The position numbers were made by a program, and so were the translations under genes. A DNA stretch of 64,000 nucleotides, from assembly GCA_047967505.1 (NCBI GenBank), contig CM106541.1. The stretch is one strand, 5' to 3'. This DNA is from Dipteris shenzhenensis. Its lineage: Eukaryota; Polypodiophyta; Polypodiopsida; Gleicheniales. The notes beneath the pieces are model-generated. The model saw only the letters and a list, made by a program, of their open reading frames with translations. It was not told the DNA's origin and did not search any database. This document shows positions 1 to 10,780 of this stretch, piece by piece; the first letter of the stretch is position 1, and each line of letters begins with the position of its first letter.

Positions 1-1
1 A

Positions 2-625
2 AAGAAGATCCGCAGAGATAGTAGGCGCTACACCCTCCTTGATGGGGTGTTGTACCGTCAAGGCATGGATGGGGTACTCAGACGGGCCATTGATGCAGAT
101 GAAGTGCCTAAGGTATTGAAGCATTATCATGATGGATTTTGTAAAGGCCACTATGCCAGTGACTATACAGCTAAGAAGATTTTACATGCTGGATACTATT
201 GGCCGACCTTGTTCAAGGATGTCACTTTGTATTGCAAAACCTGTGAACCATGTCAATTCTTTGGTAGGAAGGATTTGCGTCCTGGGAAACATCACCCAGT
301 GATGTCCATCCATCCGTTTCAGAAGTGGGGAATAGATTTTGTCGGGCCCTTGCCCATGACTGCCCGCAAAAAGAAGTATCTTTTGTTGGTAGCCACTCAG
401 TATGTCACTAAGTGGGCTGAAGCTATCGCCCTCTATGCTGCAAATGGCAAGGCAGTTTCAAATTTCATATTTGAATGTATCCGCACAAGGTTTGGGACAC
501 CCATGGAGATAGTCTCTAACCATGGGAGTCCATTCTTAAATGAAGCAGTGGAGGTACTCATGGATCGCATGGGTGTTGATCATCACACTTCTAGCATCTA
601 TTATCCAGCATCCATGGGTCAAACA
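2..625 (+). pseudogene. Ty3/gypsy integrase, N-terminal part (element G1)
   Basis: The reading frame is open from the window edge, so this is the inside of a polyprotein whose protease, RT and RNase H lie upstream of the window. It shows the integrase zinc-binding HHCC region (the last cysteines are in CKTCEPC) and the core domain beginning WGIDFVGPLP, which carries the first catalytic aspartate. The second catalytic aspartate is lost: the usual T/SDxG reads SNHG here. The frame ends where the gag-only element has inserted at 626; removing that element joins GQT to ERTNG, the normal core sequence next to the catalytic glutamate. Integrase inserts the cDNA copy into chromosomal DNA; with the second aspartate changed this copy is unlikely to be active. 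Confidence 0.85.
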
Positions 626-914
626 TGTTGGAATACTGAAAGGAAAGAGTAGAGTGGACACAAAATCAGAATACTTGCTTATGGAATGAAGAAGAGTGAG
701 GTCCTTAAGTAGGCACCTCATACAAGCTCACTGACATCACTGATGACTTCAGAGCTCCACAATCATCTCCTCAATCTGCTCCTAGATTCTCTCAATCATC
801 CTATGTGGCTTTTCCACCACCTAACTGTGCTTGTGGGCACCTAACTGTGCCTCTAGCACTCACACATAGAAACATAAGGTGTGCCTGAGGCATACACCTT
901 GAGATATCCCAACA
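626..914 (-). repeat. T1 3' LTR
   Basis: Begins TGTTGGAATACTG and ends ATATCCCAACA on the + strand. It follows the polypurine tract in the element's own (-) orientation, which makes it the 3' LTR. Confidence 0.93.
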
Positions 915-1284
915 AACCCCCCCTCAAGGAAATGCCTCAGGCTATGTCAAGGATACATCTAGTCTCATAGTTTCTCATGCCATCTCATGGCGGTCAAGGA
1001 TTAATCTATGGCTAGGTTCTCATGCTAGCAAGGGTTCCCTTGGGTGTAAGGTAAACAAAAAGGGATACAAAAAGACCTTCCAATGGTTATCTCCCCTGCA
1101 TGTACATGCACACACAATGTCTGCAGGAGGTACCATGGAACAAAACATACACATGGCCTACATCATAAGGTGACCAGAGGTGTTTACAAAACACACAAAA
1201 CACAATAGTTTATTTTCATTCATTCTATCCAGGCTGAGTACCTTGACATAAAAAGAGAGATCTGGAGCATACATAGAGATGTGT

Positions 1285-2187
1285 TTAAAATGCATAATCT
1301 TCAAAGGATGCCTCATCTTGTGGAGGCTCATTAACTATAAGTAGATTTGCATTTTTTGTCTTTGCTTTGGCTCTACAAAACTTCTCATGATGGTTGTTCT
1401 TGCCACAGTGCTTGCATGGATTAACTTTGAAGCAGTCCTTTGAAAGGTGATTTGTCTTTCCACAGTGATTGCAAGGAGTATACTTGCCCTTCTTGACTTT
1501 TACAGCATAAGCAGTGTCATTGCCTTTCCTTAGCTCCATATGCCTTTCTTCTTCTTGGAGAGTAGAGATAATGCCTTCAAGGTTAGGATTGGGAAGATTC
1601 TTCAAAGTGCTAACAATGTGATCAAAACTTTCAGGCATACTCTTAAGTAACACTGCCATAGCATCATCAGGGGTGATAGGAGAGTTGATAGAAGCTAATT
1701 GAGTCATAAGACTCTGCATATAGTTGACATGAGCAGCTAAAGTGGTATCACTTGCCATCTTTAATTCAAAGAAAGAGATTTTAAGTGATAGTTTAGAGAT
1801 GTGAGAGCTTGCACCAAAAATCATGTCTAGCTTCTGCCAAGCTTCCGAAGGAGACTCCAAGTCAGAGATATGGTGTATATAATCATCACCCAAAGCAAGA
1901 GCAATGATACCATATGCCTTTTCTTCTCTTGCTGGATCCCTTGCCGGTCATGTCGGTGTTGAGGATTCTCCAGCATTGGAGGCTGTAGAAGAAGCAGTAG
2001 GAGTGGGTTTGACAAGTCCCCATAAGTTCTCCTGCATCAATGCAAATTTCACCTTCATTTGCCATGTATGGAAGCCCTTTCCATTGAACTTCTCAAGATT
2101 AAATATGGTAGCCATGAGAGGGTCTAACCCAGATATTGGGCAGTGTCTATCTCTCTTACAAGGCAAAGATAACTGAAAGACTTTCAA
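1285..2187 (-). pseudogene. T1 Gag (UBN2/copia type) with two zinc knuckles and one in-frame stop
   Basis: A single frame of about 300 codons encodes a copia-type Gag. The likely start is the Met at 2115, which begins MATIFNLEKFNG followed by HTWQMK, the typical start of plant copia Gag; the earlier Met at 2187 adds an unrelated-looking leader. The C-terminal third holds two CCHC knuckles, CNHCGKTNHLSKDC and CKHCGKNNHHEKFC, which bind element RNA in the virus-like particle. One TGA at about 1948-1950 breaks the frame; the same frame continues on both sides, so this is a single substitution (a CGA to TGA change would fit). The reading frame ends at 1285 with no pol after it. Confidence 0.85.
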
Positions 2188-2960
2188 AGTATGAGCACTT
2201 GATGTAGCAAATAGTAGTGACTAGATTTCAAACAATGATGCTTCTTCTTATATGCTTCATAGAAGTGGATGAAATAAACACTTTCCAATCAAAACCAGAT
2301 CTAGCAAGTCAAAACAAAACTAAATCCACACTTGTACTGAAGTTATTGAAAGCTTCAAAAAACCAGAAATGCTAGAGTAGCATTTTATGTAGCATCATCA
2401 TCAAAAACTTGTCCAAAACTGTCAAAACTGAAAAGCTGAACTTGGAGGGCTTGTAGCTCACTCTTCAAAGCAAGGAAAAGAGGGCTTTATGAAGCAAAAG
2501 AAAGCTCATATACCAAAGAAGGTCCAGCACAGAGGTTGGACGAAATGGTGTGCACTTTTGCCCGAGAGAATTGCTACAGGCTGAAACTGAGTTTTGACGA
2601 TTTCTCCCTCGTTACTAAACCAAATGACCTGAAAAATGGCTCAAAATCTTCGTCTTAAGGTCGCCCATCCACTCCTAAGAGGGCTCAGGCAATGGCGAAG
2701 CAGGCAGGGAGTATTGAGCAACAGAACAAATTTGCTATTTGGAGAATGGCAGCCACCACAGACGTTTTTTCTTCAATTGCTTGTAGGTGGAAGTTTGCCC
2801 ATACTAGAGGAAGTTCCAACTCAGAGGGTTTGGGCAATGGCCGTTTGTAGATGGAGAACCAAGCTCTCAAAGATTTTGGGAAGAAAGAGGAAAATGGAGA
2901 AGAAGAAGATGAAGAAGAAGATGATGAGGTGGCAGAAATGGGCTCAAGGGGGATCAAAGG

Positions 2961-2972
2961 GCTCTGATACCA
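2961..2972 (-). other. T1 primer binding site
   Basis: The + strand reads GCTCTGATACCA, the complement of TGGTATCAGAGC, which pairs with the 3' end of initiator tRNA-Met. It abuts the LTR directly. Confidence 0.9.
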
Positions 2973-3261
2973 TGTTGGAATACTGAAAGGAAAGAGTAGA
3001 GTGGACACAAAATCAGAATACTTGCTTATGGAATGAAGAAGAGTGAGGTCCTTAAGTAGGCACCTCATACAAGCTCACTGACATCACTGATGACTTCAGA
3101 GCTCCACAATCATCTCCTCAATCTGCTCCTAGATTCTCTCAATCATCCTATGTGGCTTTTCCACCACCTAACTGTGCTTGTGGGCACCTAACTGTGCCTC
3201 TAGCACTCACACATAGAAACATAAGGTGTGCCTGAGGCATACACCTTGAGATATCCCAACA
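2973..3261 (-). repeat. T1 5' LTR
   Basis: Same length and, by eye, same sequence as 626-914. It sits next to the primer binding site, so it is the 5' LTR of the - strand element. Confidence 0.93.
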
Positions 3262-3881
3262 AAACAGAGCGGACCAATGGCCTCCTTTGTAAAACCATGG
3301 GAAAAATGGCCGCAGGGAACAGGAGCCAATGGGATTAGAAGGTCACTGAAGCCATGTGGGCTTACAACATCACTCATAAAACATCTACAGGTCACACTCA
3401 TTTTGAGTTGGTGTATGGTACTGAGGCAGTTTTACCACTAGAGATAGAGATTCCGGCCTTGAGATTGGCACAGGAACAGAGGATGACAGAAGATGAACAT
3501 GTAGAGGCCAGATTGGTACAACTTGATAAGTTAGATGAAACCTGACGCCTTGCACTACACCAAACAGAGATCCAAAAGAATCGACAAAAGGCCCGATTGG
3601 ATGCTAAGATTCACAAGGGATGGGAAAGACACTTTGCTGAGGGGGATGTTTTGCTATGCTTTGATAATAGATTGGACCACCAAATGGATAAGAAATTTCT
3701 GCCACTGTGGACTGGTCCATACAAAGTCATCAAGGAACGTAGCAATGGGTCTGTACAAGTTCAGGAGCTGCATGAACCATATGGCAAGAAGGTGATCAAC
3801 AAGCGTTACCTCAAGCCTTTCTTTGTGCGTGATGGACCCAGGCATGGAAATGCTGTGCATTCCCTGCCTGGGGGGGGGAAC
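3262..3881 (+). pseudogene. Ty3/gypsy integrase, C-terminal part (element G1 continued)
   Basis: This continues the integrase split by T1. It carries the ERTNG segment with the catalytic glutamate, then MWAYNITHKTSTG and FELVYGTEAVLP, which are typical of the gypsy integrase core, then a C-terminal domain with a KFLPLWTGPYKV segment. A frameshift at about 3541 moves the frame, and an in-frame stop lies near 3340. The protein ends in the G-rich polypurine tract (eight or more Gs at 3870-3878) just before the LTR. The C-terminal domain resembles that of GypE, so G1 may be a relative of it. Confidence 0.82.
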
Positions 3882-4870
3882 TGTTATGGATAAAATTGTC
3901 TAAGGAAAAAGGCATTAATATGTATGTGTGTTTGTATATGTGGCAATAGTATAATAAAATATGGTGTGCATAGGGCCCAAGGTTGAGGTGGCAGGGCATG
4001 ACCATGTGCCACCCTTCCATGTAAGAGGACCCATAAGGTGTGTTGTACATAATCCATGATAGTAATATTATAAAATGTAAGGTGGCATGGCTCCTCCATG
4101 TGCCACCCCTCCACCTAGGCTGCATTTAGTGAGATATGGCTCAAAGTCCATGGGAGAAGCAATATAAAATAGGTGGAGATGGATATTATATTGAGTTATT
4201 TCCTCCATATGGGATAGGCCCATGTGGGGGAGGTATAGAAGGTCCAAGAGAGCTAGTTAAATAATGGGGAAAGTAGGATGAGGTGGCAAGATTCCTTGTG
4301 CCAACCCTCCACTTGTCCTCCTAGAGGTTTGAACATATTATAAAATTGGAAAGAGACCAAGGGAGTATCATAGACTTGAGATATGGGGCTTGATTTATGT
4401 GGAAAATTGAGGCAAAGGGTTGTCGCACACAATTGAGAGTGCGTAACCGCCTAGCCCACATGGGAGACTTTTCCACACACACCATGCATGTGGGAGGATA
4501 CATTAATGGGGAGAGACCCCCTCTTTTGGCTATAAAAGGAAGGGGCTATTCCTTGATGAGACACGCTCATTCTTGTAAAGCCACCTAGCTAGTATTTTGA
4601 TATTTCCCTCTCATCCCTTCTTTCAAATAAAGTATGGTTCTCTTCCCTTGATGTCTCCATCCCTACATTCCTCCTCCTATCATGTACATGCTTCTCTTCC
4701 CCCTCTCCTTTTCCCCTTGTGTCATAGTCTCCCTCTTCCTTCCCTCCACTTCTAATTCCTTTTTCCCTCCTATGACAACCGTTCGCCCTCATGATCTCCT
4801 TTTCTCTATGGCCCTTTAGCGTCGCCATGTTTAGCCTCTAGCCTCTGGTCTCGATTTCTTTTCCGGCTAA
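3882..4870 (+). repeat. G1 3' LTR (right end approximate)
   Basis: Starts TGTTATGGATAAAATTG right after the polypurine tract. It has a TATA box at 4531 and an AATAAA at about 4625, the normal order U3-TATA-polyA signal of an LTR. The matching 5' LTR is outside the window, so the right border is estimated only by the start of a new reading frame at 4886. Confidence 0.7.
4531..4537 (+). promoter_or_regulatory. G1 LTR TATA box
   Basis: TATAAAA in a GC-rich context (GGCTATAAAAGGAAGGGG). It would direct transcription into the relic gene that starts at 4886. Confidence 0.65.
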
Positions 4871-5767
4871 AACTACCAAACTACCATGGATTTTGCTAGG
4901 TCTACTTTCCATGATTTCATCTCCAGTACTCCATTAGTTGATAGAGAGGAGGAGTTATTTTCAATCTTTGATAAGAGCATAGATGTCCTAGGCACCTGCT
5001 TGGGAGCCCGAGACAATTTTGAAGACCTCATCAAGTATATGCAAGACCACATCGCAAGTTCTGTATATCAACTTGATGAGTCTACAAAAATATGGGTCCC
5101 AATGGATTATTTGAAGTACTTGTTCAATCAAGAACCCAAGTTCATGAAGTGTTTAGATCGCTTGCGAGCCCATCTCACACCCCTAGGGTTTAGGGATGTG
5201 GACACCTAGCATGTGGAGTCACTGAAAACACAAGAAATAGGTTCCTATCTTGGGAAATGGCCTTTATTTTCCTTCTCCAAGAGGGACAAATGGAAGAGGA
5301 GGCCTCAACCTCAAGCCCTGACCCTACCCTTGCCCTTTCCAATTCTCTTATTTCTATAGATGAGCCTAACATCTACAATGAAGAGCCCATTGATAAAGAA
5401 TCTGAGGAGTGGGAAGTTGCGTTGGCCGTGGAAGTGCTCTAGAGACCTTCTGAACCCCATTCTACTTCTCAAATTCCATCTACCTCGGGCACCACCTCTA
5501 TTGACCCCACAACAATGACATGGTTTCTTGCTCCCCTTCTTGTCGATAAAGAACAATACCTCTTTCTCCATGACATCGAGGTTATGTTTGGTCTCCGGGA
5601 GGATGAAGCTCTTGGTGTCTTGTGTGGATACAAGGTGGACACGACTATGCAAGAACCTAGGTTTTTGGGAGCAGTTGATTCAACAAAAAAGGTTCTTGCT
5701 TTCACACTAACCGAAATCAAAAAGATGAAGACAAATTGATCTACCCCGACCTACTTGATGAGCCTCC

Positions 5768-5950
5768 TGTTTGAAATGGAGAATGAGCAAGAACAAGTGA
5801 GCAAATGAGAGCAATGACCAGTTGTAATTTCATTCATGAGTAGAGCTACATATAGTGGAATCCCTCTGAGTAGGTGGCTCAAGATCCATGATCATCTCCC
5901 TAATTGTCTCCATCGGTAACACCCCCAAGTCCTCCATCAAACTGGCCACC
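5768..5950 (-). repeat. Truncated 3' LTR of TRIM-like element
   Basis: Matches the first 183 bp of the LTR at 6945-7313 with scattered substitutions, then stops abruptly; about half of the LTR is missing. Confidence 0.85.
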
Positions 5951-6932
5951 AAAAGCCCCAAAATTTCACATTTAAGACCTTCGATTTTTTATCAGTGGAG
6001 AGGCAATATAGAAAACCCCCAATTTTGGCAGAGGCTACTGCATCAAAAATATGAGGCAAAATGGATCTAAATTGGCTTGCAAAGGACAAGCTAGGGGATG
6101 AGTATTCCTAGTCTGGATTCCGTTGAAGTCTCTTGACGCCTAAAATTAGAACCCCTTTAGAAGTCGTCAAATCTCTCTATGTGGTCTTCAAGTTCATCAT
6201 TAATTTCTGAAGCTAGCCCACAATTCTCTTGAGCAGGCTGGCCTACTATTACCAGTGATCCCGAGACCTGATGCATGTCAATTGCATATATTAGAGTCAT
6301 CCTAGCAATAGATTACTTGCCTCCTTCAAGTTTAGGCTACAAAGCTCCTTCCAAGAATTGTAGATTGGTTGCCGCATACAGCAAAGAAAGGTAGAGCGCT
6401 GGGCTATTTGTGCTAGAGTTTCAAGCACTAAACTATGTAGCAACATACAAACACACTCTCACACTCCATAGCACTTGTTTTGCTGATCAACCACTAAAGC
6501 TCTCTACGTAGCTATTGTTGTTTCACCATGCCATTGGATTTGATCCATAGAAGCAAGTACAAGCGTGTCCATATGGTTCAACCACGTTTTGCTTGGAGAC
6601 AGCATGGCCCATATTCAGCATGCAAGTAATGAGTGTTGGAACCTCTACGTAGTTGAAACAGGGCTCTTCTTGGATGTATGCTGCCTCACAAGGATGAGGA
6701 ATCACGGTGGAATGGTGACTAGAAGTAAGAGCAACAGCATGAAGAGGTTGCTGGAAGGAATGTCGTAGGTTGAGGACTTCCTCCATAAGGATGGTGAGCT
6801 GAAGAAAGAGAATGGTGGGCTGCTATAGATAGGTAGCTCAAACTATGAGTTCCTTCCAAGGAGAAGGAAGGATGGAGGAGAAGAGCACGAGGAGAATGGC
6901 ATGGACTCAAGCAGCTCAAGGAGGATAGAATT

Positions 6933-6944
6933 GCTCTGATACCA
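6933..6944 (-). other. TRIM-like element primer binding site
   Basis: GCTCTGATACCA on the + strand, complement of the initiator tRNA-Met primer site, immediately before the LTR at 6945. Confidence 0.88.
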
Positions 6945-7313
6945 TGTTAGAAATGGAGCATGAGCAAGAACAAGTGAGCAAATGAGAGCAGTGACTAGTT
7001 GTAATTTCATTCATGAGTAGAGTTACATATAGTGGAATGCCCCTGAGTAGGTGGCTCTAGATCCATGATTATCTCCTTGATTGTCTCCATCAGTAACACC
7101 CCCAAGTCCTCCATCAAACTGGCCACCCAGTCCCTAACTTATCTCAATCACACCTAGATGGGTGACACCTAACTGATGAGTCACCTGACACACCTACCGT
7201 GCTGTTCACTACCACTCACACCATGTCCTACACAAGCACTAGCACATTGGCACACACACACACCACATGACCATGTCCATAAGTGTGTCCCCTAAACATC
7301 AATTTATCCAACA
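6945..7313 (-). repeat. 5' LTR of TRIM-like element
   Basis: Full-length 369-bp LTR, TG...CA, adjacent to the primer site. It contains a short CA-dinucleotide run near 7251-7263. Confidence 0.87.
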
Positions 7314-7905
7314 CCTCCACATCTCACTCTAGATAGTAGGAGGCCTCTAGATCCATCCTCATTGACAAAGAGGAAGGGATCGAGCATGATGACTACCATA
7401 GTGGTAAGAAACTATGAGCTTTGAATTTCTTCTCTCTTGGTATAATTTCGCTTTATCGGCATTCTAATGAATGTTGGATTTTTACAGGAGGCATTTGGGG
7501 TCGACCTCTTCTCATCTTAGCAATGCCTTTTTCATAGTAGCTTCGAATGAGATCACTCATTGGCACATTACCTTGTCCAAGAAAAAGGGTGCTTTGTGGT
7601 TATCCATTTGTGGTTATCCACATAAAGTTTTCTCTACAAGGCACTAAGGACCTTGTGAAGTGCAAGGCCTTGTCATGATCAATTGGTCATGTTGACATCA
7701 ATCGCAATGCTGACAAGGTCATTTTGGTAAACCTCGCATGGCTGCCTTCAATGATTTTGGAACCAATTTTCAAGGTATGGCATTGACAGCAGTAGCCATG
7801 TCCTTGGCTCTAGCAAACAATGACAATAGTGTTGATGCTCTATCGATTAGTTTTAGAGCTAGGAGTCTATTTGGGAATTCAAAACCGATATTCGCAAAGT
7901 TTTAG

Positions 7906-8139
7906 AAAAAGAGAAAGGTTGTGAAGCCTTATTGTACATAAATTTTATTTTATATGAATACAGATATACTTTTTCTAGAGTGTCCCATTTTGAGTTATTT
8001 TACAAAATTTATTTTATACTGTCATTGTATTTTGTAACTATAATTTTTGTTGGCATTAATGTTTTCATTCACTATTATGTTTAGATAACTTTTTGTGCTA
8101 TAATGGTCATTTCTGAGCAATCCAGCAAGAATCTCACCC
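7906..8139. other. AT-rich spacer
   Basis: No gene or element recognised. The stretch is AT-rich and follows the last exon-like frame of gene X; a polyadenylation-like AATTTTATTTT stretch occurs near 7942. Confidence 0.5.
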
Positions 8140-8268
8140 TGGCACAGAAGGGAAAAGTGTTCAACATTGTGCAGTGAGCCCAAAAAGGTCAAAACCCACC
8201 ACGGCACATGTGAAGCCTGTTTGACTTGGCCCGCACAATGCTGAACACTTTTCCCTTATGCGCCACAT
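8140..8268. repeat. Long imperfect hairpin (foldback)
   Basis: The 25-base arm at 8148-8172 pairs with 8233-8257 with one mismatch, and the pairing extends outward (TGGCACA with GCGCCA) and inward (GGTCAAA with TTTGACTT) with bulges. The loop is about 30-60 bases. It could be a small MITE or a microRNA-precursor-like foldback. Confidence 0.7.
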
Positions 8269-8429
8269 CGAAAAAACATCATTTGACCACTCAAATTCAC
8301 ACTAAACTTGCATAAAGTGATGGAAAGCATCACATAACATGTATAATAACATGGGAACATTAATAGAACATAAAAATACATTTTATTCATTGGCCTCAAA
8401 GGGTAGAGATTTACAAAATGATTGAGATT

Positions 8430-9070
8430 ACACCAAGTGAACTTTCACAACATCTAGGGCCTCTAACGGAGGGATCGGAGTGGATGCGCTTGGCGAGTGC
8501 AAGGTCCTTCTCCATCACTGTTGCTATTTTGGCATGGATAGCACATAAGTTCACGTCTTCAAAAAGACCTATTGCCATCTTCTCTGTCACCTCCTGAATT
8601 GCTCTCATAGCACCTGAAGTGAAACATACATCATCCTTGTAATGATGTGCTATTTCATGTACAACACACTAGAAGGGTGCACGGGGAATGAGATTGTCCA
8701 CACAGTGGTCTGGAACTTGCGGATCTCTTGAATTGCCTTCACACCTGATTTCTTGCATGTCTTAATATTTGGGGGACCTTGCACTAGCCTCTGACATGGC
8801 TCCATGGTCGCTTGTCTGCTTTGAACTTCTTTCGCCTCTCCTCCCTTGCAACCTCCTCTTCAAACTCCTCTTCGTGTGTCTGGTTGGTCTGTCAAGGTGG
8901 CCTCTCGCACCTAGGGGACTGCTTTGCCCTTGTTCCCTTTCCCTTTTGTTGAGGCTATGAGTTAGGTTGAGGCTCTTCCTTAGCTCATACTAGAGGCTTC
9001 TCATATGTGACAATCTCGAGGCATAGAGGGTTGATGGTGCTCTTCTGTGCAATCTGCTTGGTCTAAGGAT
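8430..9070 (-). pseudogene. Histone H3 / CENH3-like pseudogene
   Basis: Reading the - strand, the C-terminal histone fold is clear at 8430-8640: AMRAIQEVTEKMAIGLFED followed by VNLCAIHAK and KDLALAKRIHS, matching the H3 alpha-2/alpha-3 region (LFEDTNLCAIHAKRVT, KDIQLARRI). Upstream, at 8650-8760, are IQEIRKFQ and LIPRAPF, matching the H3 alpha-N region; LIP.APF is closer to centromeric H3 than to canonical H3 (LIRKLPF). A one-base frameshift lies between FQTT and VDNLIP and a TAG follows APF. Farther upstream (to about 9070) a frame with several stops contains TKQIAQKST, like the H3 tail start TKQTARKST, followed by an unusually long charged tail. H3 packages DNA in nucleosomes; CENH3 marks centromeres. 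The breaks make it a pseudogene as it stands. Confidence 0.72.
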
Positions 9071-9178
9071 TGGGGCCAAGGTTCATGATATCTGCAAGCC
9101 CGCCAAATACTTCCTCTTGTTGTGGCCCCTTTAATCTCTCCATCTCCTCACTTTGCCTTTCTTGCTCCCCTTGTTGGT

Positions 9179-9487
9179 CTAGATGCTCCATGCCAGGTCC
9201 CCACGGAGGAGGGAGGGGTAGTTGATCACGATTGATTGGACTATTTTGTCCCTCTTGGGAAACCTCTCTACTTCCATGGTTAGTTGTGTGGAAGGACTCA
9301 GAGGACCTCTCATCGTGCTGGGATCCCTCATCGTGCTAGGATCCCTCATCATGTTGAGATCTGTGGGATCCCTTATGAGAGTCAAATGGTGGGGACTAGC
9401 ATTGCTGGGACTCCTGATGAAGAGAACCGCCTTTAAATCCATGGTGATCATTGCCATGTTGGCCATTGGGTTTTGCAGTGTGTTCAA
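9179..9487 (-). other. Open frame of unknown status next to the H3 relic
   Basis: A 102-aa frame containing an 18-base direct repeat (about 9308-9363) that gives MRDPSTMRDPSTMRGP in the protein. It lies upstream of, and in the same orientation as, the H3-like relic and could be part of its extended 5' region. No domain recognised. Confidence 0.25.
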
Positions 9488-9529
9488 AGGCCATGGAGTT
9501 GTGAGGAGGAGAGCAGGTAGTGTCTAAAT

Positions 9530-9900
9530 GGTGTCGAGTGGGTCTAGCAATTTGTTTAACTTGTGCCATAGAAATGAGGGATTTTATGGTTTTGAAGTGA
9601 TTTATATAGAATTTTTTAAAACACTTTAGGGTTTTTATTTATAGGCCCTTTTAAATTAGTGCTTTTTGAGTGCACCTCCTCCCCCCCCCTCCCCCCCCAT
9701 CTTTTTTTGCTAGTTCGGTAATGCTAAATCTTCACCACCCTCTCTCCCAACCCACCCACCCCTCTGCCTTGCCATGTTGCAAATGGACATTCACATGCAA
9801 CTCTGCAATTTCCAAACAAATTTGTGAATTTTGGAATTTTTAATTGACTCAAAATACTGTTAACTTTATTCATCAAGCATTTTTAAACATTTGGGTTTAT
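9530..9900. other. Spacer with C-rich low-complexity tract
   Basis: No gene seen. A run of CTCC/CCCCCC lies at about 9668-9700, and the flanks are AT-rich. Confidence 0.5.
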
Positions 9901-10780
9901 TTTAGGACCCAACACCACCACTGTCTAACTCTACATTTGCAACCAAAGCGCAACATCTTTGACTCCCTATTGAGGACTTCCAAGCAACACATCTCCTTGT
10001 CTTCTTGACATGTTGAACTGCTTTTGCGAGACTTGGGACCTCTACCTGGTTGCACTTGAGAGTCCTGGCCTCTAGATATCTATAAAACCAATCAAACATT
10101 TTGTGTAGTGCATTTCTTCATGCAATACCACCCCCATGCCTTGTATTCTTGAAGTAGGTTTCCTTTGCTCTATAATGTGATTTCTCCATTCCTTGAGTAT
10201 TCCAAATAGACAGAGGGTCCCATTGCCACAAACCACAGTGCATGTGCATAAAGAATATGCTGTAAAGAAAAACATCGTATTAGAACATAAACCTGCTGAC
10301 TCAAGTTTAAAGCACAAAATTTTAACCTAAGGAGGATTACCATGTAACGTGTAATATGTGACCCCCCATGCTTCTACCATGAATGATATGAATTCTCCCA
10401 ATGTTATCCTAAATCTCTCATAATAAAGCTCATCTATTAGACCTTGTCTAAGCAACTTTATAAATGCATCAAGCTTTGTCCATAGTTTTGCTATCAAAGT
10501 AGCAATTCGTGGATGTGAAGCTTGATTTATAGTGCACTCACACAAAGCTTTCCACTGCTCCCAACCTAGGGTGCTTTGAGCCAATGTATGTTTTTCTTTA
10601 TTAGCATTGTGGTTGGACAAGAACCTCCTTACCTTTCCTCCACCCATGCACACTTTAGCAGGAAAATTTTGTGTCTTTCTTGATTGTTTCTTGTCCTACT
10701 CAAGCTTCACACTTCCTCCATGAAGTCCCATTAGTGAGAGTAGTTCTTCAACTTTTGCAATGCATTGTGCAGAGACTTGC

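Larger units (their letters stand above)
626..3261 (-). mobile_element. Complete gag-only, copia-type LTR element (T1)
   Basis: A 2,636-bp element with two 289-bp LTRs (626-914 and 2973-3261) that look identical by eye, ending TG...CA, flanked by the 5-bp duplication AAACA (621-625 and 3262-3266). On the - strand the order is LTR, PBS TGGTATCAGAGC (2961-2972), gag, G-rich polypurine tract (about 915-929), LTR. There is no protease, integrase, RT or RNase H, so it is non-autonomous and must borrow enzymes from another copia element. Identical LTRs mean a recent insertion. It splits the gypsy integrase of G1. A solo LTR of the same family lies at 13837-14124. Confidence 0.93.
5768..7313 (-). 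mobile_element. TRIM-like non-autonomous LTR element
   Basis: A 1,546-bp element flanked by the perfect 5-bp duplication CCTCC (5763-5767 and 7314-7318). The full LTR is 6945-7313 (369 bp, TGTTAGAAATGG...ATTTATCCAACA); the other copy at 5768-5950 is truncated after CAAACTGGCCACC. A tRNA-Met primer site lies at 6933-6944 on the - strand. The 1-kb interior (5951-6932) has no gag or pol motif that I can see, and its reading frames are short, so it depends on another element for movement. Confidence 0.85.
4886..7905 (+). pseudogene. Unknown spliced gene relic (gene X), interrupted by a TRIM element
   Basis: I do not recognise this protein. The first frame (4886-5209, 107 aa, starting MDFARSTFHDFISS) ends in a TAG; further segments in shifted frames are at 5257-5442 (acidic, EEEASTSS...) and 5515-5739. 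The frame then reads ...YPDLLDEPP, and removal of the TRIM at 5768-7313 joins it to HLTLDSRRPLDPSS at 7314 on. A good plant-type intron follows, donor GTAAG at about 7404 and acceptor TTTTTACAG at about 7489. A last short frame runs from ATG 7738 to TAG 7905 (55 aa). Several stops and frameshifts show decay. It lies directly downstream of the G1 LTR, so it could be a host gene or sequence carried by an element; no primer site was found to support the latter. Confidence 0.5.

Noticed and set aside
2685-3068. 127-aa - strand frame with a long serine run
   Set aside because: It overlaps the T1 5' LTR, PBS and leader; the serine run comes from a GAAGAAGAA tract.
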